The position numbers and the translations under genes were made by a program. The notes under the pieces are model-generated. The model was not told where the DNA came from, made no database searches, and was given only the letters and a program-made list of their open reading frames with translations. 64,000 nt of DNA, from contig NW_024881295.1 in the NCBI RefSeq assembly GCF_018691265.1, forward strand, positions 20,884,243 to 20,948,242, read 5' to 3'. Below, piece after piece: positions 52,638-64,000 of this stretch. Position 1 is the stretch's first letter. Each line of letters opens with the position of its first letter. The DNA is from Tyto alba. Taxonomy: Eukaryota > Chordata > Aves > Strigiformes > Tytonidae.

Positions 52638-55600
52638 ACTGAGGTCTGTCAAGATACTCCCGCCCACATTTTCTGCTCCTTTTGGAGAATCCCTTTCAGT
52701 AAGCCTCGTTGCCACCACACCACCTCCCTTGATGCCGCTGCCATAACGCTGGTGGTTGCGGGGGGCACACGCACCTCTGTGCAACCCGTGTTCAGCCTGT
52801 GAGAAAGACAGCCTCCTGCTGAAAACCCAGTCAGCAAGAGCAGCAGAGCCCCGCTGGCCTCTTGCTCAGCCTTGCGGCACGGCGGGGGCCACGCGAGGCG
52901 TTCTGCACCCCAGATCACCCCAACCAAGAGCTCGCAGGGCGCTGGGCAGGGGCGTTTTTACAAGGGTGACCAGACGGCAGGACCCGATTGGTACCCACAA
53001 CAGGCAGGACCACACGCAGCTGCAGAAGGAACCAGAGAGCAGGCACGGAGCAAAGCTTCCCCCCCCACTGTAAGGAGAGCTATAAAGACATGATTAAGTA
53101 ATGCCAATGGGTCGGCCTCCAGAAGGCGCTTGCCACTGCTGTTTTCCTGTAGCTGTGCACAGAGATATTTCAATCACGGTGCAACCGTCAGGGCTTGGGG
53201 AGAGGAGAGCGGTGGAAGAGGGGAGGCTCTGGGGATTTAGCAGCAAGCAGTAGAGAATACGTGCTTACCAAGATAAAGGAATAAATAAAGCAAAATCAAA
53301 ATTAAATATCTGCTACTAAAACAGGAGCTCTCGGCTGATTCAAACTGAACGTCTACTTTGGTGTTTTGGCTCTGAGAAAAATGAGCTATTTTGACTTTCC
53401 AGATCAGTTCTTGCAAGCCTTCCCCAGCTTGGAAAACTGCTGCCTGTCGCTTCAAGAAAAATGGCCCAACTGCTCTCCCTCCTCCTGGGCCGTGGCTCTG
53501 GCTCTGCATCACACCCCCATCTGTACCCCAACGAAGCCAAGTACCTCTGGGGGGTCACGGCACGTCTGGCAGTGCTCTATGGCTTGGAAAGACCTGGCAG
53601 ACAGCGTCCCGATTTGTCCACGGTGTGATACCCGGCGTAGAGCAAGGGCTGAGCATGTTGTTGCATCGGCACACGAGGTAAAAAACGATGTGCTGGGCAC
53701 AGCCTGGGCTGCCTGTCTTTACCCTGCCGCAGCAGAGGTGGGGGCAGAGGCTGCCAGAAAGGCTTTATGCCACCTTTGTATCTTCTGAAGATGGGAGCTC
53801 TCTGGGGAGTGGGACTGTCCCATGCGTAAATCGGAGCAGCCCCAGAGACTTCTCTAATTTATGCAGGCCTGAAATAGCTTTTACAGTTATTTTACAGCTT
53901 GTGTTATTTTCATGCTCTTGAAAGAGAAGAAGCACAGAAGTTAAAGTCTGTTCTCCTTGCACTTTTGCTGAGGTTTTAGTCCAGCCGTACTGACCCTGGC
54001 TCTGCTTAAGACTTCCCAAAAAAGCACCATTTGTGATGGTGGTTTGGTAATGCAGACAACTGTCTGCTAATAATTGACTGAGACCAATACATTTCACATA
54101 AGCCACTTAAGGTAATAACTTTTGGTCACTAGTGATGCAAGCAAGGTCAAATTAAAACCCATGGGTGGGAGACTGCATAGTCCGTTCTGAGTCCCTTAGG
54201 ACACCCGTTCTCCAGTGGTGATAACTGAAGCAGCAGGATGGATTGCTGAGAAAACTTCATTTGCAAGCAAGGAAATACCTTGGAGCTTGTGCAGGGCTGT
54301 CAGCAGTATGACTCTGCTGGGCTGGAAATATTCTGAGCAAATATGATAAGGTGAAATCGGCCAGCACCAAGGCCTCAGCGCCATGTCACTCCCAGAACTC
54401 TAATTTAAGGGTTTAAGAGAGATTTAAGTGGTGTAGAAAAGTGAATTTCTCCCCAGAGACAGAAACTGCAAAACAAACACCAAGTAATTTAAACTTCTTT
54501 TTCCCCTTTACTTGCCTCCCCTCCTTTTAACTCTTTACCTACCTTGCTTGCTCTTCCAATATAAAACAAGATCTGAACCGCATGTCCTGTAATGTCAGTA
54601 TAGTAGGAAACAAAAAGTGACCATCCGTGACCTGAATTATAACTGAATGCCCCCAGCCATAAAGCAAAGAGTTCAGCTCATCTGTGTTTAAGGGATTCTT
54701 CCCTCCCTTTCACTTCTTGAAAGCACAACCATGGCACTACCTTCTCCAGAGGACACCAGCTCCTCATGCAACAGCCCAGAACCAGCTTCTGCACAGGAGG
54801 TGCCAAGGGCAGCAGATGTAGGAGCTCCTGAACTAAATATTGAGCCCAAAAGGTCTTGCTCTGTTATATGGGTTACTTGAGAGGGGCTGGGCAGTGAACA
54901 CTTCCAAAGTTTTGCCTAGTAAGTGCTGATTCCCTGCAAATTGCAACCTGTGACTATCTACAGGCTGGGAAAAAAAACATAAATTAAGTTCTTGCTTTTT
55001 AATTGAAATGCAGCAAATCTCTGGGTTTTTTTAATAGTCTGCTTTCCCATATAATGTAACATCTATGTAGGAATTTTTAAGTGACATGATGCAGCATGTC
55101 TGTGTTTAAAATAATAATAATAACAATCTTATCTCAAGCCTGCAGGATGCTGAGGGGTTCAGCGTTGGGTGAAATGTCACCCTTGCAGAAGATAGGCTGA
55201 GGAATTTGTGTGCGGCAGGAGCTTGTGATCTGAGCACAGGGGTTTAGAAGAGGGCTGCATTTCATGACCTACAAAAGAGAAAAAAATGAGATTTACATTC
55301 CAAATGTGCTGAGCAGCCCTTTCCCTTTAGTTATTAGAGGCACTCGGCATAAAATTCATAATCGCCTAATGGCGGAGGGGGGCAGGGGGAGGTGCACCAC
55401 TGCCATTCAACATCAAAATCCCTCCAGGAACAGAAGTAACGGGGTTCTGCTCTTATTTATATCGTGACACTAAATGGCTGGCAGGAAGACACCAGCAAAT
55501 ATCAGAATAAATAATTCAGTAAGCGTAACGGAAGGTCACGAAGACTAACAAACGTGTTTCAGTTTCCTCTCCTTTTCTCTCTCCCCATCCTTTATTTACA

Positions 55601-56949
55601 TGCTTTTCTGGTCTCCCCCTCCCGAATCTCCCTTTTTTATGCAATATTTCTCCCACTTTTTTTCTTCTGTACACAAAAACATGGCTAAAAAAACAGCTTT
55701 CCCGTTTTTCTGCTTTCTAGCCCCTGTCATGCTCCTGATGGTTTTCCTCCGTCTATCCTAGCACGCTACCTTTCCCTTGTATTCTTTCCCTCTTTTATTG
55801 ACTGCTCCTGTCATCACCCACCTCATCCCTTCTCGTGGGACAACTGGCAGTGCCGACTTGCTGAGGTAAACTCAGCTCTGAGTTTCACTACACTAAAATG
55901 CTGCTGAAGTTGAGAAAAATCCTCTTGGTTTGATCTCGGAGCAGCAGCAGCAGAAGACGGCCCTGCGTTAAGAGCGCTCCGAGGTTCCTGCACTGCTCTG
56001 CCACCAGATCCACACCGTTCCCCGCAGTGCGGCCAGGGTGTGTGGTTTGGAGTGGGTGCGTTTATGGCTTTGCATGCTTACACATACAAAATACTCCCAA
56101 GCTTTGATCTATATTCAGGAAACCCGGAAAAACCCTTGGCTGACACATAAAATCTGAACTCTTGGTGTCAGGCACCTGTTTTCCAGTGCCACAACTTCTG
56201 TGTAATGTTAAATCATAAATTATGAGCCCAGGAGGCAGCTCTGTGATTATTCACTCAGATACCCACGAGAGTACAGGCCACGGGACTGCCCAGAATTCAT
56301 TTCTGTTCGGAAAGACACAATAATCTTATTTTTCAAAGTATTTTCAATGGAGAATTTGCCACCGCTGAGAGCAAGCTGTTCCTGGGGTTAATGCCTTCCC
56401 TGCTAACCAGAGAAAGGCATTAACCATCGTTGGCCTTATATCTCGTTTGAATTCAGCCGGTTTAACCCCAGCCTTCCACTCGTGACGAACCCACTATCTG
56501 CCGGCTAGATACACAGTCCTCTCCGAGCAGGTTGTCTTTCCCTATGCAGTTTTATAGCCTGTGATAAAGCCACCCCATAATCTTCTCTTTGTTAAGCTTG
56601 GCTTGGGTTTGCTCTTTAAGCCTTGCACTACAGAGCGTGCCCTCCTCAATGGCACCGTCGCTCCTGCCCTGAACCCTCTCCGCTGTCTCAACCCTTCCTG
56701 ACTGTGTGAGTGCCAAAAATGGAAAAGCCACAAAACTTAAATCACTGAAAAACAAATATTATCAGCCTGAGGAAGATTTTGTAGCCCAGTGGAGTGCTAT
56801 GGAGGGATGATGTCTGGGCCAACTGTACCCCGAGACATGTCATCTGAGGTACATAATTTGCTTCCAGAACAGACATGAGCAGAGGTCAATTTTATCCACG
56901 TGCCATCTCGCCGTCCCAAACACAAGCGCCTGAAGTACACATTGTTTCT
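52638..56949. other. Intronic stretch, no gene recognised
   Basis: GC-rich next to the minisatellite (to about 53800), then ordinary. An (AAT)n microsatellite sits near 55110-55124. The 140-codon plus-strand frame at 53366-53788 lies in the GC-rich part and has no family motif. No exon of TMEM178B found. Confidence 0.5.
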
Positions 56950-58280
56950 GTCCACTTTACAGAGAGATCTAAACCATTTTCACAGAGTTACCCGGCTTTC
57001 ATTATTATTTATCACTCCCCAAACTATTATTAGTATACTTTATGGATCACTTTGTCATGGGTTTTTTCTAGTTCTTTAATAAAAATTGTAACTAGTCTTA
57101 TGCAAAAAGCTGTTACCCATAATGCCCTGTAAAGTCTGTTTTAAACCTATAGAAAATTTCATTTTAAACTCTATAATTTAGCCAGATTTTTAATCCATTT
57201 ATTGTGCATCATGTTGGTTTCTGTAGCTTATTAATCACAATGTCATCTGGTACTGAGTCAAGTGCCTAAAAGAAGGGAAGGAATATTCAATCAGTGCTAG
57301 TGCCTTTATCAACAAAAAGTAGTTTAATGAGATCTATTGGTACAAATCCACGTTGATTTGCATTAGTTAGCATATCTGCATTTAATTCTTTATTAATTTA
57401 TTGATAATTCATTAATTAATTACATTAGCCACTGCATTACTTTTCCTAGTATTGCTGTATTTACACTTCTCAAGAGTTTGAATAATATCAGCTTTCTCCT
57501 AGGTCTTTGATATTTCACCAGTCTCCTGACAAATTCTAAAAATCACCATTTATATGATTTAAGTCCGGAAATTTCCTTAGCCAGCTCTTTTCAAGTGCTT
57601 GGTATCAAATTATTCAGAACTGTTAAATTAAAATGACTGACTTTATGAACTGTGGTATGCCAGTCTAAATTACTGCTGGAGAAGAAAGTCTTTTGTTGTC
57701 ATCATATGGCAAGAATAACTCCTCTAGGTTTTTTCCAAAAGAAGAGTAAAAATAATTATTAAACATATCCTTGACTTCCATGTTTTTTTTAAAATCATCT
57801 CCATTTGGCAAAAGACAAATACTATTGTTAACATTTCTATCGTTAATATGCTTTGCTATTACAGAGTATATAATAATAAATTACCTGAAGTGTCTGGTTT
57901 TTATTAGCTTTTGGAGCTTTGCTTCCTGTATTAACGCAGCTACACATAGCTTTCCCTTCTTGTACTTCCTTTCCTATCTAGCTTTTACCATTCCTAGTTT
58001 CTAATTTCCAGATATTTCAGTATGTTGCCCTTTCTTCTTCCTGTATGCAATAACAGGCACATTCACAATTTCTACCTCCTGTTACTTTTACTTCCCCTCA
58101 TAATGAAGTTATTGCAGTTTATAACAATATGGCCTTCTTTGTCCTACACAGCACCATGGCTTTTCGCAGACACGCAGTAAAACGTTGCCGATAAATTCCC
58201 AATTCCCTGTTAAGATTGTCTAGATTTTATCTCCAAATTAATTTGGTCCTTCATTATTTTCAGCTTTGTGAAACATTACG
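56950..58280 (-). repeat. Ancient CR1/L3-like LINE, long fragment, minus orientation
   Basis: The plus strand reads as the reverse complement of the reverse-transcriptase part of an old amniote CR1/L3-type LINE. Landmarks in order are: CCACGTTGATTTGCATTAGT, TTAATTCTTTATTAATT, ATCAGCTTTCTCCTAGGTC, GGAAATTTCCTTAGCCAGCT, CTTTTCAAGTGCTTGG, ATTATTAAACATATCC, ATCATCTCCATTTGGCAAAA, CTATTGTTAACATTTC, TTAATATGCTTTGCTATT, CTTTTACCATTCCTAGTTTC, then CAATATGGCC, CATGGCTTTTCGCAGACACG, AAATTCCCAATTCCC and TTTTCAGCTTTGTGAAAC. Several stops and gaps break the frame. It is dead and the longest transposon piece of the window; the left edge before about 57230 is less sure. Confidence 0.78.
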
Positions 58281-60120
58281 CAGTTCTTCCCCCCTTTGCC
58301 TTCAATCTTCAGGGCTTTATTTTTGTTATCATGCTTGCAGGGTTCGGTGGGACCTGTTTCTCAATCGGCAAATACCTGTAACCACTCGGTATTTGCCTGT
58401 CTCTGTACACGCAGTTGCAGGCATGCAGGGCAAGGGGATGCTCAAGCGGAAGGGATGGGGAACACGACAGATCTACTCTCCCAATGCCAGACCAACAAGA
58501 AAAGACTTCCCAGGCCTGACTGTGCCATCCTGTTGCCATACGGTCTGACATCCCCCCGCGCCGACCCCGACAGTCAGCAGCCTGGCGTTAACTTAAATCC
58601 CCCCGGTCACAGCTACGGAGTCATCAAAGTGTACTGAGAGCTACGAATCTGTGCTGAAAGGAACCATTTCAGTGAGTTAAGCGGAATGATTTAAGCCACC
58701 CCTAGCTATGCAGTGCTCTGCCACCCATGGGTAAAGCAGGCAAGTTTTGTAAGCAAATCCTTTCCCAGCGCGCGGGCTTAGTCATCAGTGAAAGCTGCTG
58801 GCTCGCTCCCATCCCAACGGTGGTTCAGCTGCTGCTCGGAGGTCAGCTCTGCAGGCACTTGATAAAGCTTCAATTAAGTGCTCTTCTTGCAGCACTCGCT
58901 GATTTACACATCTTCTGCCCGCATCGGCCATTTTGCTGAATAAGCCTGCATAACGGCAAGGACCGCACGCACAGAAGTGTCCAACTTGCCCTGCCTACAG
59001 CAGGAATTAAGCTCCTCAAGCCTGGGCATCACCAGGCAGCTTAAAATAAACAATAATATTCAGATGAAGTTTTTAAAAGGGGGGGGCACAGTACAAATAT
59101 TGCTATAGATACTTCAACTGGGTAATTAATAATACATGGCATATCTATTCCAGACAGTTTCTGAGCTGTATTTCCTTGCGGAGATGTGCACGTCTGCATT
59201 TAGATGCCAGTGTGACAGGACGGTATAAAAATTTCAGCGACATGAGCATCGTGGTAAGCTTCTTCAGTGTGCGTAACAGCCTGGCAGATCGGCCCCCCCC
59301 AAAGAGGTTACGGTCGAAAGGCCTGACCTTCCCTGCTCATTCCCGGGGGTCGCACTTAACTGCAGCGCGCAGCTCTTACCGAAGCCTCGCGCTCGTGTTC
59401 AATTGCTTAGGCTACAAGTCAAAGTGGAAAATGACTCGTAATGACCGTAAATCCCTCCGGGAAAAATGAAAAAGTAACAAGCACAAGATGATGGAAATTA
59501 TTTGGCCGGCACGATGTGCATCAAGGAAGATCTGCCTTATTTATTTGTGAGTGACACTGAAAGGAAGTGTTTACGTTTGTGACTTTCACAGAAGAAATGA
59601 GTTCTGCAGAGATAGCAATGTTAGAGGCATACTGGACTATTTAAGGAAAGACCCAAAATTTTCGTTTCTAAATGTAGTTATATTCTAAAGTCTCAGATTA
59701 TTTTTTCTTGGATTTTTGGGGGCAGTGGTTTGGAACAACAACCTTTAAAAACTCACTTGAAAATTTATCAGCCCAGGCACAAAATCTTCTTCCCTGCCAG
59801 GAGCGTAGTAAAGAAATAAATTAACATCATTTTACTCCCTCCTCAGGAAAAAAATACATATCCCAGCCAAACAAGAAAGTGGAACTTGGCAAGTCTGAAT
59901 GTTGACACGCTTTTATTATACCAACAAATAGAATGTTAGCTGCAAGTGTTACATGGCACTTGCCTTGTATGTAGGTCATTTTCTCTAGGCAAACCTCCTG
60001 CTCAACTCGGGGAACTATTTCAGGGCACTCACATGGCAGTGAACCTGTGCAAGAAGGAGTGATTAGTAAGCCCCTGGGAGGTTTGGTCTAAAAGGCCTTT
60101 CTCCATTTTTTCTTCAAGTC
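58281..60120. other. Intronic stretch, no gene recognised
   Basis: A locally CpG-containing patch lies at about 59280-59400, inside a 97-codon plus-strand frame (59176-59469) that I do not recognise. G and C runs occur at about 59079 and 59293. Otherwise unique sequence that could include conserved non-coding elements; I cannot test that. Confidence 0.5.
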
Positions 60121-60240
60121 TTTTCACAAGCGAAAACTAATGCTGGGCAAAATCTGTGTCTCACTGAAGTCAAAGGCGTGCTTGCTTCCGACTTCAGCAG
60201 GACTGACTTTGCTCCCTTGGACTTAAAAGCAGTTTTGCTT
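60121..60240. repeat. Possible ancient amniote repeat with inverted CTGAAGTC/GACTTCAG core
   Basis: TCACTGAAGTCAAAGG and CCGACTTCAGCAGGACTGAC resemble the widespread amniote text 'actgaagtcaatggg...ttgacttcagtggg'. The halves (60164-60171 and 60190-60197) form a perfect 8-bp inverted repeat around an 18-base loop. Confidence 0.4.
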
Positions 60241-60814
60241 GAGCAAGAACAGAGTAAAAGCTACGTGTGATCTCCAGCACATTGCCCTGGGCTAACTCCA
60301 GGGAACACGATCCTCTCAAAACCCAGCTGCAGACATGAGAGCTTATTTAAGACTACTTCAAAATGCAAATTACACCAGCACGCTCATCATATGCCTATGG
60401 ATCCACTAACGTGGAAATATGCACAGTCCAGAAATATCCATGATCTGAGGAGTTAAGACTGAAAATCACAAATACGGGTCCATCCTGAATTTGTGTAACG
60501 AAGAACAGATTATCAGCATAGATTTGCGCTGATTATTCATGCTTTTTTCAGTTTAAGTCAGCATCCCTAGCCTTGTTTTAATATGGATTTTCTCCAGGCT
60601 CACCAACAGAACAACCAACGAATTGCAAGGATAGAAATACATCCGAGGGCTGTAGTGGCCAGAGCTGATACAGCAAATGATTACTCTAACAGATTACTTC
60701 TCGGCTCTGCATTTTGTAGAAGCAATCTGATCGCTGATTATTCCAGGTAGCAAGGAAAAGGAAAGGAGGCACCGTGATTACTCTCATTTAACGATTTTGG
60801 CAACCTGAGCCTGT
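60241..60814. other. Intronic stretch, no gene recognised
   Basis: No feature recognised before the CpG-rich block. Confidence 0.5.
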
Positions 60815-61175
60815 CCTGTCGTGTCGGTGCCACCCGCCGGTGCCAGCCCCACGGCGAGGTCCCCGCGCTTACGCGCTGGGCAGAGCTCCCCTGGCGCTGT
60901 GGAAACGGCCGTGGGCAGAGCAGGGGCAGTTCTCCCGTGGGCAGCGAGAGCCCTCAGAGGCGGAGCGGGGCCGGGGGTCGGTGTGGGGCTGCTTCCCTGC
61001 CACGGGGCACGGGCGAAGGGGAGCCGCCGAGCCGAGCCTTCCTCCACAAATCCCCTCCACGGAGGGGGCTGTGGAAGACCTGCGTTGCCAAACGTGAGCC
61101 TCCAAGGGCAAGGCCAACGAGGAGACTCCGGCAGGCGCCGGTGCTGCTGCCTGGAAGCCACGACGCCTCTGTTTT
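60815..61175. promoter_or_regulatory. CpG-island-like block inside the intron
   Basis: GC is roughly two thirds, and I counted about 30 CpG by hand over about 360 bp, so the observed/expected ratio would meet usual island criteria. The adjoining DNA is ordinary. The overlapping open frames on both strands (to 191 codons on minus, 157 on plus) are expected in such DNA and match no family. It could be an internal or antisense promoter, an orphan island, or a decayed one. It is not the TMEM178B first exon, as none of its motifs are present. Confidence 0.6.
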
Positions 61176-64000
61176 GCTCTGTAAGGGTGGTCCTGCCTCC
61201 TCTTCCCCTTCCCTTGCTTCCTGGTGCAAGGCGAAGCCGCGGAGACCACAGTCTCCTGGAGCTCTTGCCCCTGGCCTGAGCTCGTTTGAAGGGGTTAATT
61301 CCAACAAGCTCTTGCATCCTCTCACGCACTCCTCTGTACACACACCCCGTGCTAGTCACAACCTCCTAGCAAAGCTGTATGCTTCGAAACAGGCTGTACT
61401 CTGCCCATGACAGCAGAAGGGACATTTTCAGTTATCTGTCTTCGCCCCTGATGGAAACAAGCTGATCCCTGCTGTATTTTCACAAGAGCTGTGTCCCGTC
61501 TAATTTTAAATGTCACTTGTAATAGCTGTTTTTTCTTCCCCAAGTAACTTTTGCAGCCCTGCAGTCGAAGTCGTCTGAAACCACGAGATTGGAGTTTGAA
61601 TGGCCCTTGATGTTATCAGTGAGCCGAGCCATTGCTCTACACCTCAGCCACTGTTTTCCCTTTCCATCGTTGGCTGAGATGTACGCGCAAATCCAAAGCA
61701 ACCAGTCAGTCAAATACAGTGAAGCTATCAAACATACTGCTCCTCTTCCTCAGTGGAAGAAGCCCCACTGAAGCTGAGGGCATATCTAGGTAACTGCCAC
61801 CAGTGGAGGGATTTAGAGCGTCCACAATGCATGACAAAGCTGTCAATAAAGCAATAAAGCGGTACTGGGATCTTGAAAAATGCAAAGATAGTAGCGTAAA
61901 CAGCGAGGAGGTCTTGTTTTATTACAAATTATTCCCAGCGCACCACAGTATGCTCTTGAGCCTCCTGAATTCACTGTCATCTGCAATGCTCGTTTCCCCT
62001 TGGAGGAATCTCTGTGTTATCCAAAAGCTCAATTACGCAAAGCTATACAGGGTCCCTTGCGATGTTTGGGCTATAAGGCTCGTGTTGTATATTGATTTGC
62101 CTTCTCCTCCTTCCTGCCCGCCTCGGGGCCTCCTCTCCCATTTCATGTACCTTGGCTTCCTGGACTGCAGAGGGAATTATCTCACAGTCATATCAAGATG
62201 CTTCAGTATGGCTGAGCTATGAAAAATGTATGTAGCCCAAAATACTGTTTAAAAGCAATAGACTGAAAATGATGCCTGTGGCCTGAAGGATCCCTGATTT
62301 ATTTAAGTTACAGGGGTATATGTGCACACTTTCAAAAACTGCCTGTATTTCACCAGTTAAAACAGTGAGAACAAATGAGGCTGCGATCTGTCAGGTGATC
62401 CTTCCTCACTCCCAGCACAGGCCCATAATCCTTTGGTTGTGATTATGCAAAGGAATATTACATTGATCCTGTAAAATATCTCTGATTGGATCAACGTTAT
62501 TTTCTCTCGCATTGACAAGGTCTTACCAGAGAATGACTATAATTCCACTGCTAACACTGTCTTAGTGAAATCCCCCCAATAAATCCTCCAAGCAGCACTG
62601 TTAGTAATACCTTTATTAGACTAACTAAACAAGATATTTATATGCAGGGATTTCCAAAGGACTCTGGCTCCTTCTTTGGTTTCTGGAGGAAACCTTGCTC
62701 AAAAGCGTTCTGCTGGGAGACTTGCCCCCAGGGAGGCTCTGCACAGGCTTAAGTGGCAGGTGGAATTACCCTTTCAAGAATCACAAGGCTGGTCACAGAT
62801 TTGCCCTTGTCCTGCCCGTATTACAGCGAGGACCCAAACGCATCTTTGGCAGAAAAATCTCATGGTGAGTCTGGTTCACAGGCAGGTTTGGAGTTCAGGG
62901 TCCCCCCACAGCTTTCAAAAACATGCTGTCATTACAACAGTTTGCTAACAGTCAAAGAGGAAATGTGGTCTTTATGTATCTGCTATCATTTCAATATTTG
63001 TTCGAGGCCAAATCCTGGCCTTCATACTCAGCAAAGAGACTGCTCTCTCTGCTCCCTGGCGCTTCCATTCTCTTCTCTTCACCTTCTCTCTGTGTAAGTC
63101 TCCTCTAATTTTGTCTCCATTTTCTTTCCTCCACAGCTCTGAGCTTTCAGTCTCAACAGTTTCAGTCCCATACCAACTTCCCCTTCATCACTGAAGTCGA
63201 ATTGTCACCTTCTGACTTGAAACGTGATGCTCCAGTGAGATAAATGGCAGACTCCAGTGATCACCTTGCCAAGTCATTTTTTTCAGGCTGCCTGAGTGCT
63301 CAGGTTCTCACTGCATCTCTGCTTTCCCTTAGTTCATTTCAATACAGTTATCTCTAAAGCTGTGAGAGCTACAAATGTACCTCTGTCTTACCTTCCTAAA
63401 CCTTTAAATAGAACCATAAGAATCATGAATAAACCAAGTACTGTGTCTAACATAAAACTCAAGCACAGCTGAAAGATCAGTATATACAGCCATACATCAG
63501 TTAGAAGGTGAAAAAGCTACGAAGACAATGTATCAGCAGAAAAATATCCAACAAACGGCATGGCAGACAATATGCCTTCTTAAATCCTTTGAAACCAGGT
63601 TGGTATCTGTAATGGGTAAACTCTGGCTCTTATATGTTTCATGTGAAAATTTTCTCCATATCCTTTACAGCAATATCCTGAAATGTCACAGGAGTCACTT
63701 CTCAGCTCCCAGGCCCTTAGAAACAAAGGAAAAATAATTGATATTAGCCTTTGAAAAGGAATAGCCTGACAGTAAAAGAAACTGTTAATGACTATAGCAA
63801 GGACTCCTGACCTATTTCCTCCATCCACATCCAGTTTTTTACATGCTGCCTCCGCCTTCTGGTTCAAATATCTGTGCACCAGATGCCTAAACTGTGATGT
63901 CACCTTTGAAGGTCATTGTCATAGCTGTGACAGACAGCAAAAATTTTTCAAACAAAAACTTAAACTCAGGAACACTGACCTGCCTTAAGGAGTAGACCCT
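61176..64000. other. Intronic stretch to the right edge, no gene recognised
   Basis: Unique-looking sequence with CT-rich patches (about 63040-63130). The 139-codon plus-strand frame at 61803-62222 starts from GTG and has no recognisable motif. No exon, RNA gene or clear transposon seen. Confidence 0.5.

Noticed and set aside
51302..52802. Very long open frames (up to 452 codons) on both strands
   Set aside because: They are created by the stop-free 40-bp minisatellite read in every phase. No start context, splice sites or known domain supports a gene.
53366..53788. 140-codon plus-strand open frame
   Set aside because: It lies in GC-rich DNA with few stops, with no recognisable protein family.
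60784..61359. GC-rich minus-strand frame as the TMEM178B first exon
   Set aside because: The position and CpG density were tempting, but none of the expected motifs (membrane anchor at the start, SDHWYETD, GLWRKC) is present.
61803..62222. 139-codon plus-strand open frame
   Set aside because: It begins at GTG, not ATG, and has no family motif. A chance frame.

Overview
This window looks like a piece of a bird nuclear genome, and almost all of it is non-coding. The evidence for a bird is a set of old CR1-type LINE remnants read as such from their characteristic text, MIR-type SINE fossils, and three solo LTRs. Two of those LTRs belong to the avian endogenous-retrovirus group that begins TGTCCTGGTTT and ends in CA. 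No mammalian Alu or L1 is seen. There are no bacterial-style genes, operons, CRISPR arrays, tRNAs or rRNAs, and most open frames of 60-170 codons are chance openings in introns.

The one coding feature I can support firmly is a single 114-bp minus-strand exon at 16156-16269. It encodes the conserved extracellular-loop segment of TMEM178B (transmembrane protein 178B) and is flanked by clean splice sites. Neither the long first exon nor the later membrane-segment exons were found. The window is therefore read as the large intron upstream of this exon (16270-64000) plus part of the intron downstream of it (1-16155), with the gene running right to left and extending past both ends.

Layout: 1-16155 holds a MIR (about 5400), an old CR1 3' end (about 7450), several A-rich tracts and a 26-base G run. 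16156-16269 is the exon. A solo LTR lies at 17241-17788. A minus-strand CR1 tail is at about 23.34-23.62 kb, a G-quadruplex motif at 27.38 kb, and an unidentified protein-like open stretch (28741-29064) followed 470 bp later by a 38-base poly-A. At 33-43 kb are a MIR-type SINE tail, a two-copy tandem duplication, a solo LTR with 4-bp target duplication (39727-40455), a perfect 24-bp palindrome and an old hAT-like repeat. At 43.5-45.0 kb is a GC-rich block followed by a minus-strand solo LTR (44446-45023). At 46.7-47.15 kb is an old CR1. At 48.6-48.7 kb is a compact cluster of two X-box-like motifs around a hairpin. At 50.9-51.2 kb is a MIR. At 51468-52637 is a striking 40-bp minisatellite of 29 units. 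At 56.95-58.28 kb is a long ancient CR1/L3-like LINE fragment. At 60.8-61.17 kb is a CpG-island-like block.

No undescribed multi-gene system is visible. The most worthwhile items are the minisatellite, which is open in all six frames and has a three-type unit map, the unidentified protein-like stretch, the X-box/hairpin cluster and the intronic CpG-rich block.
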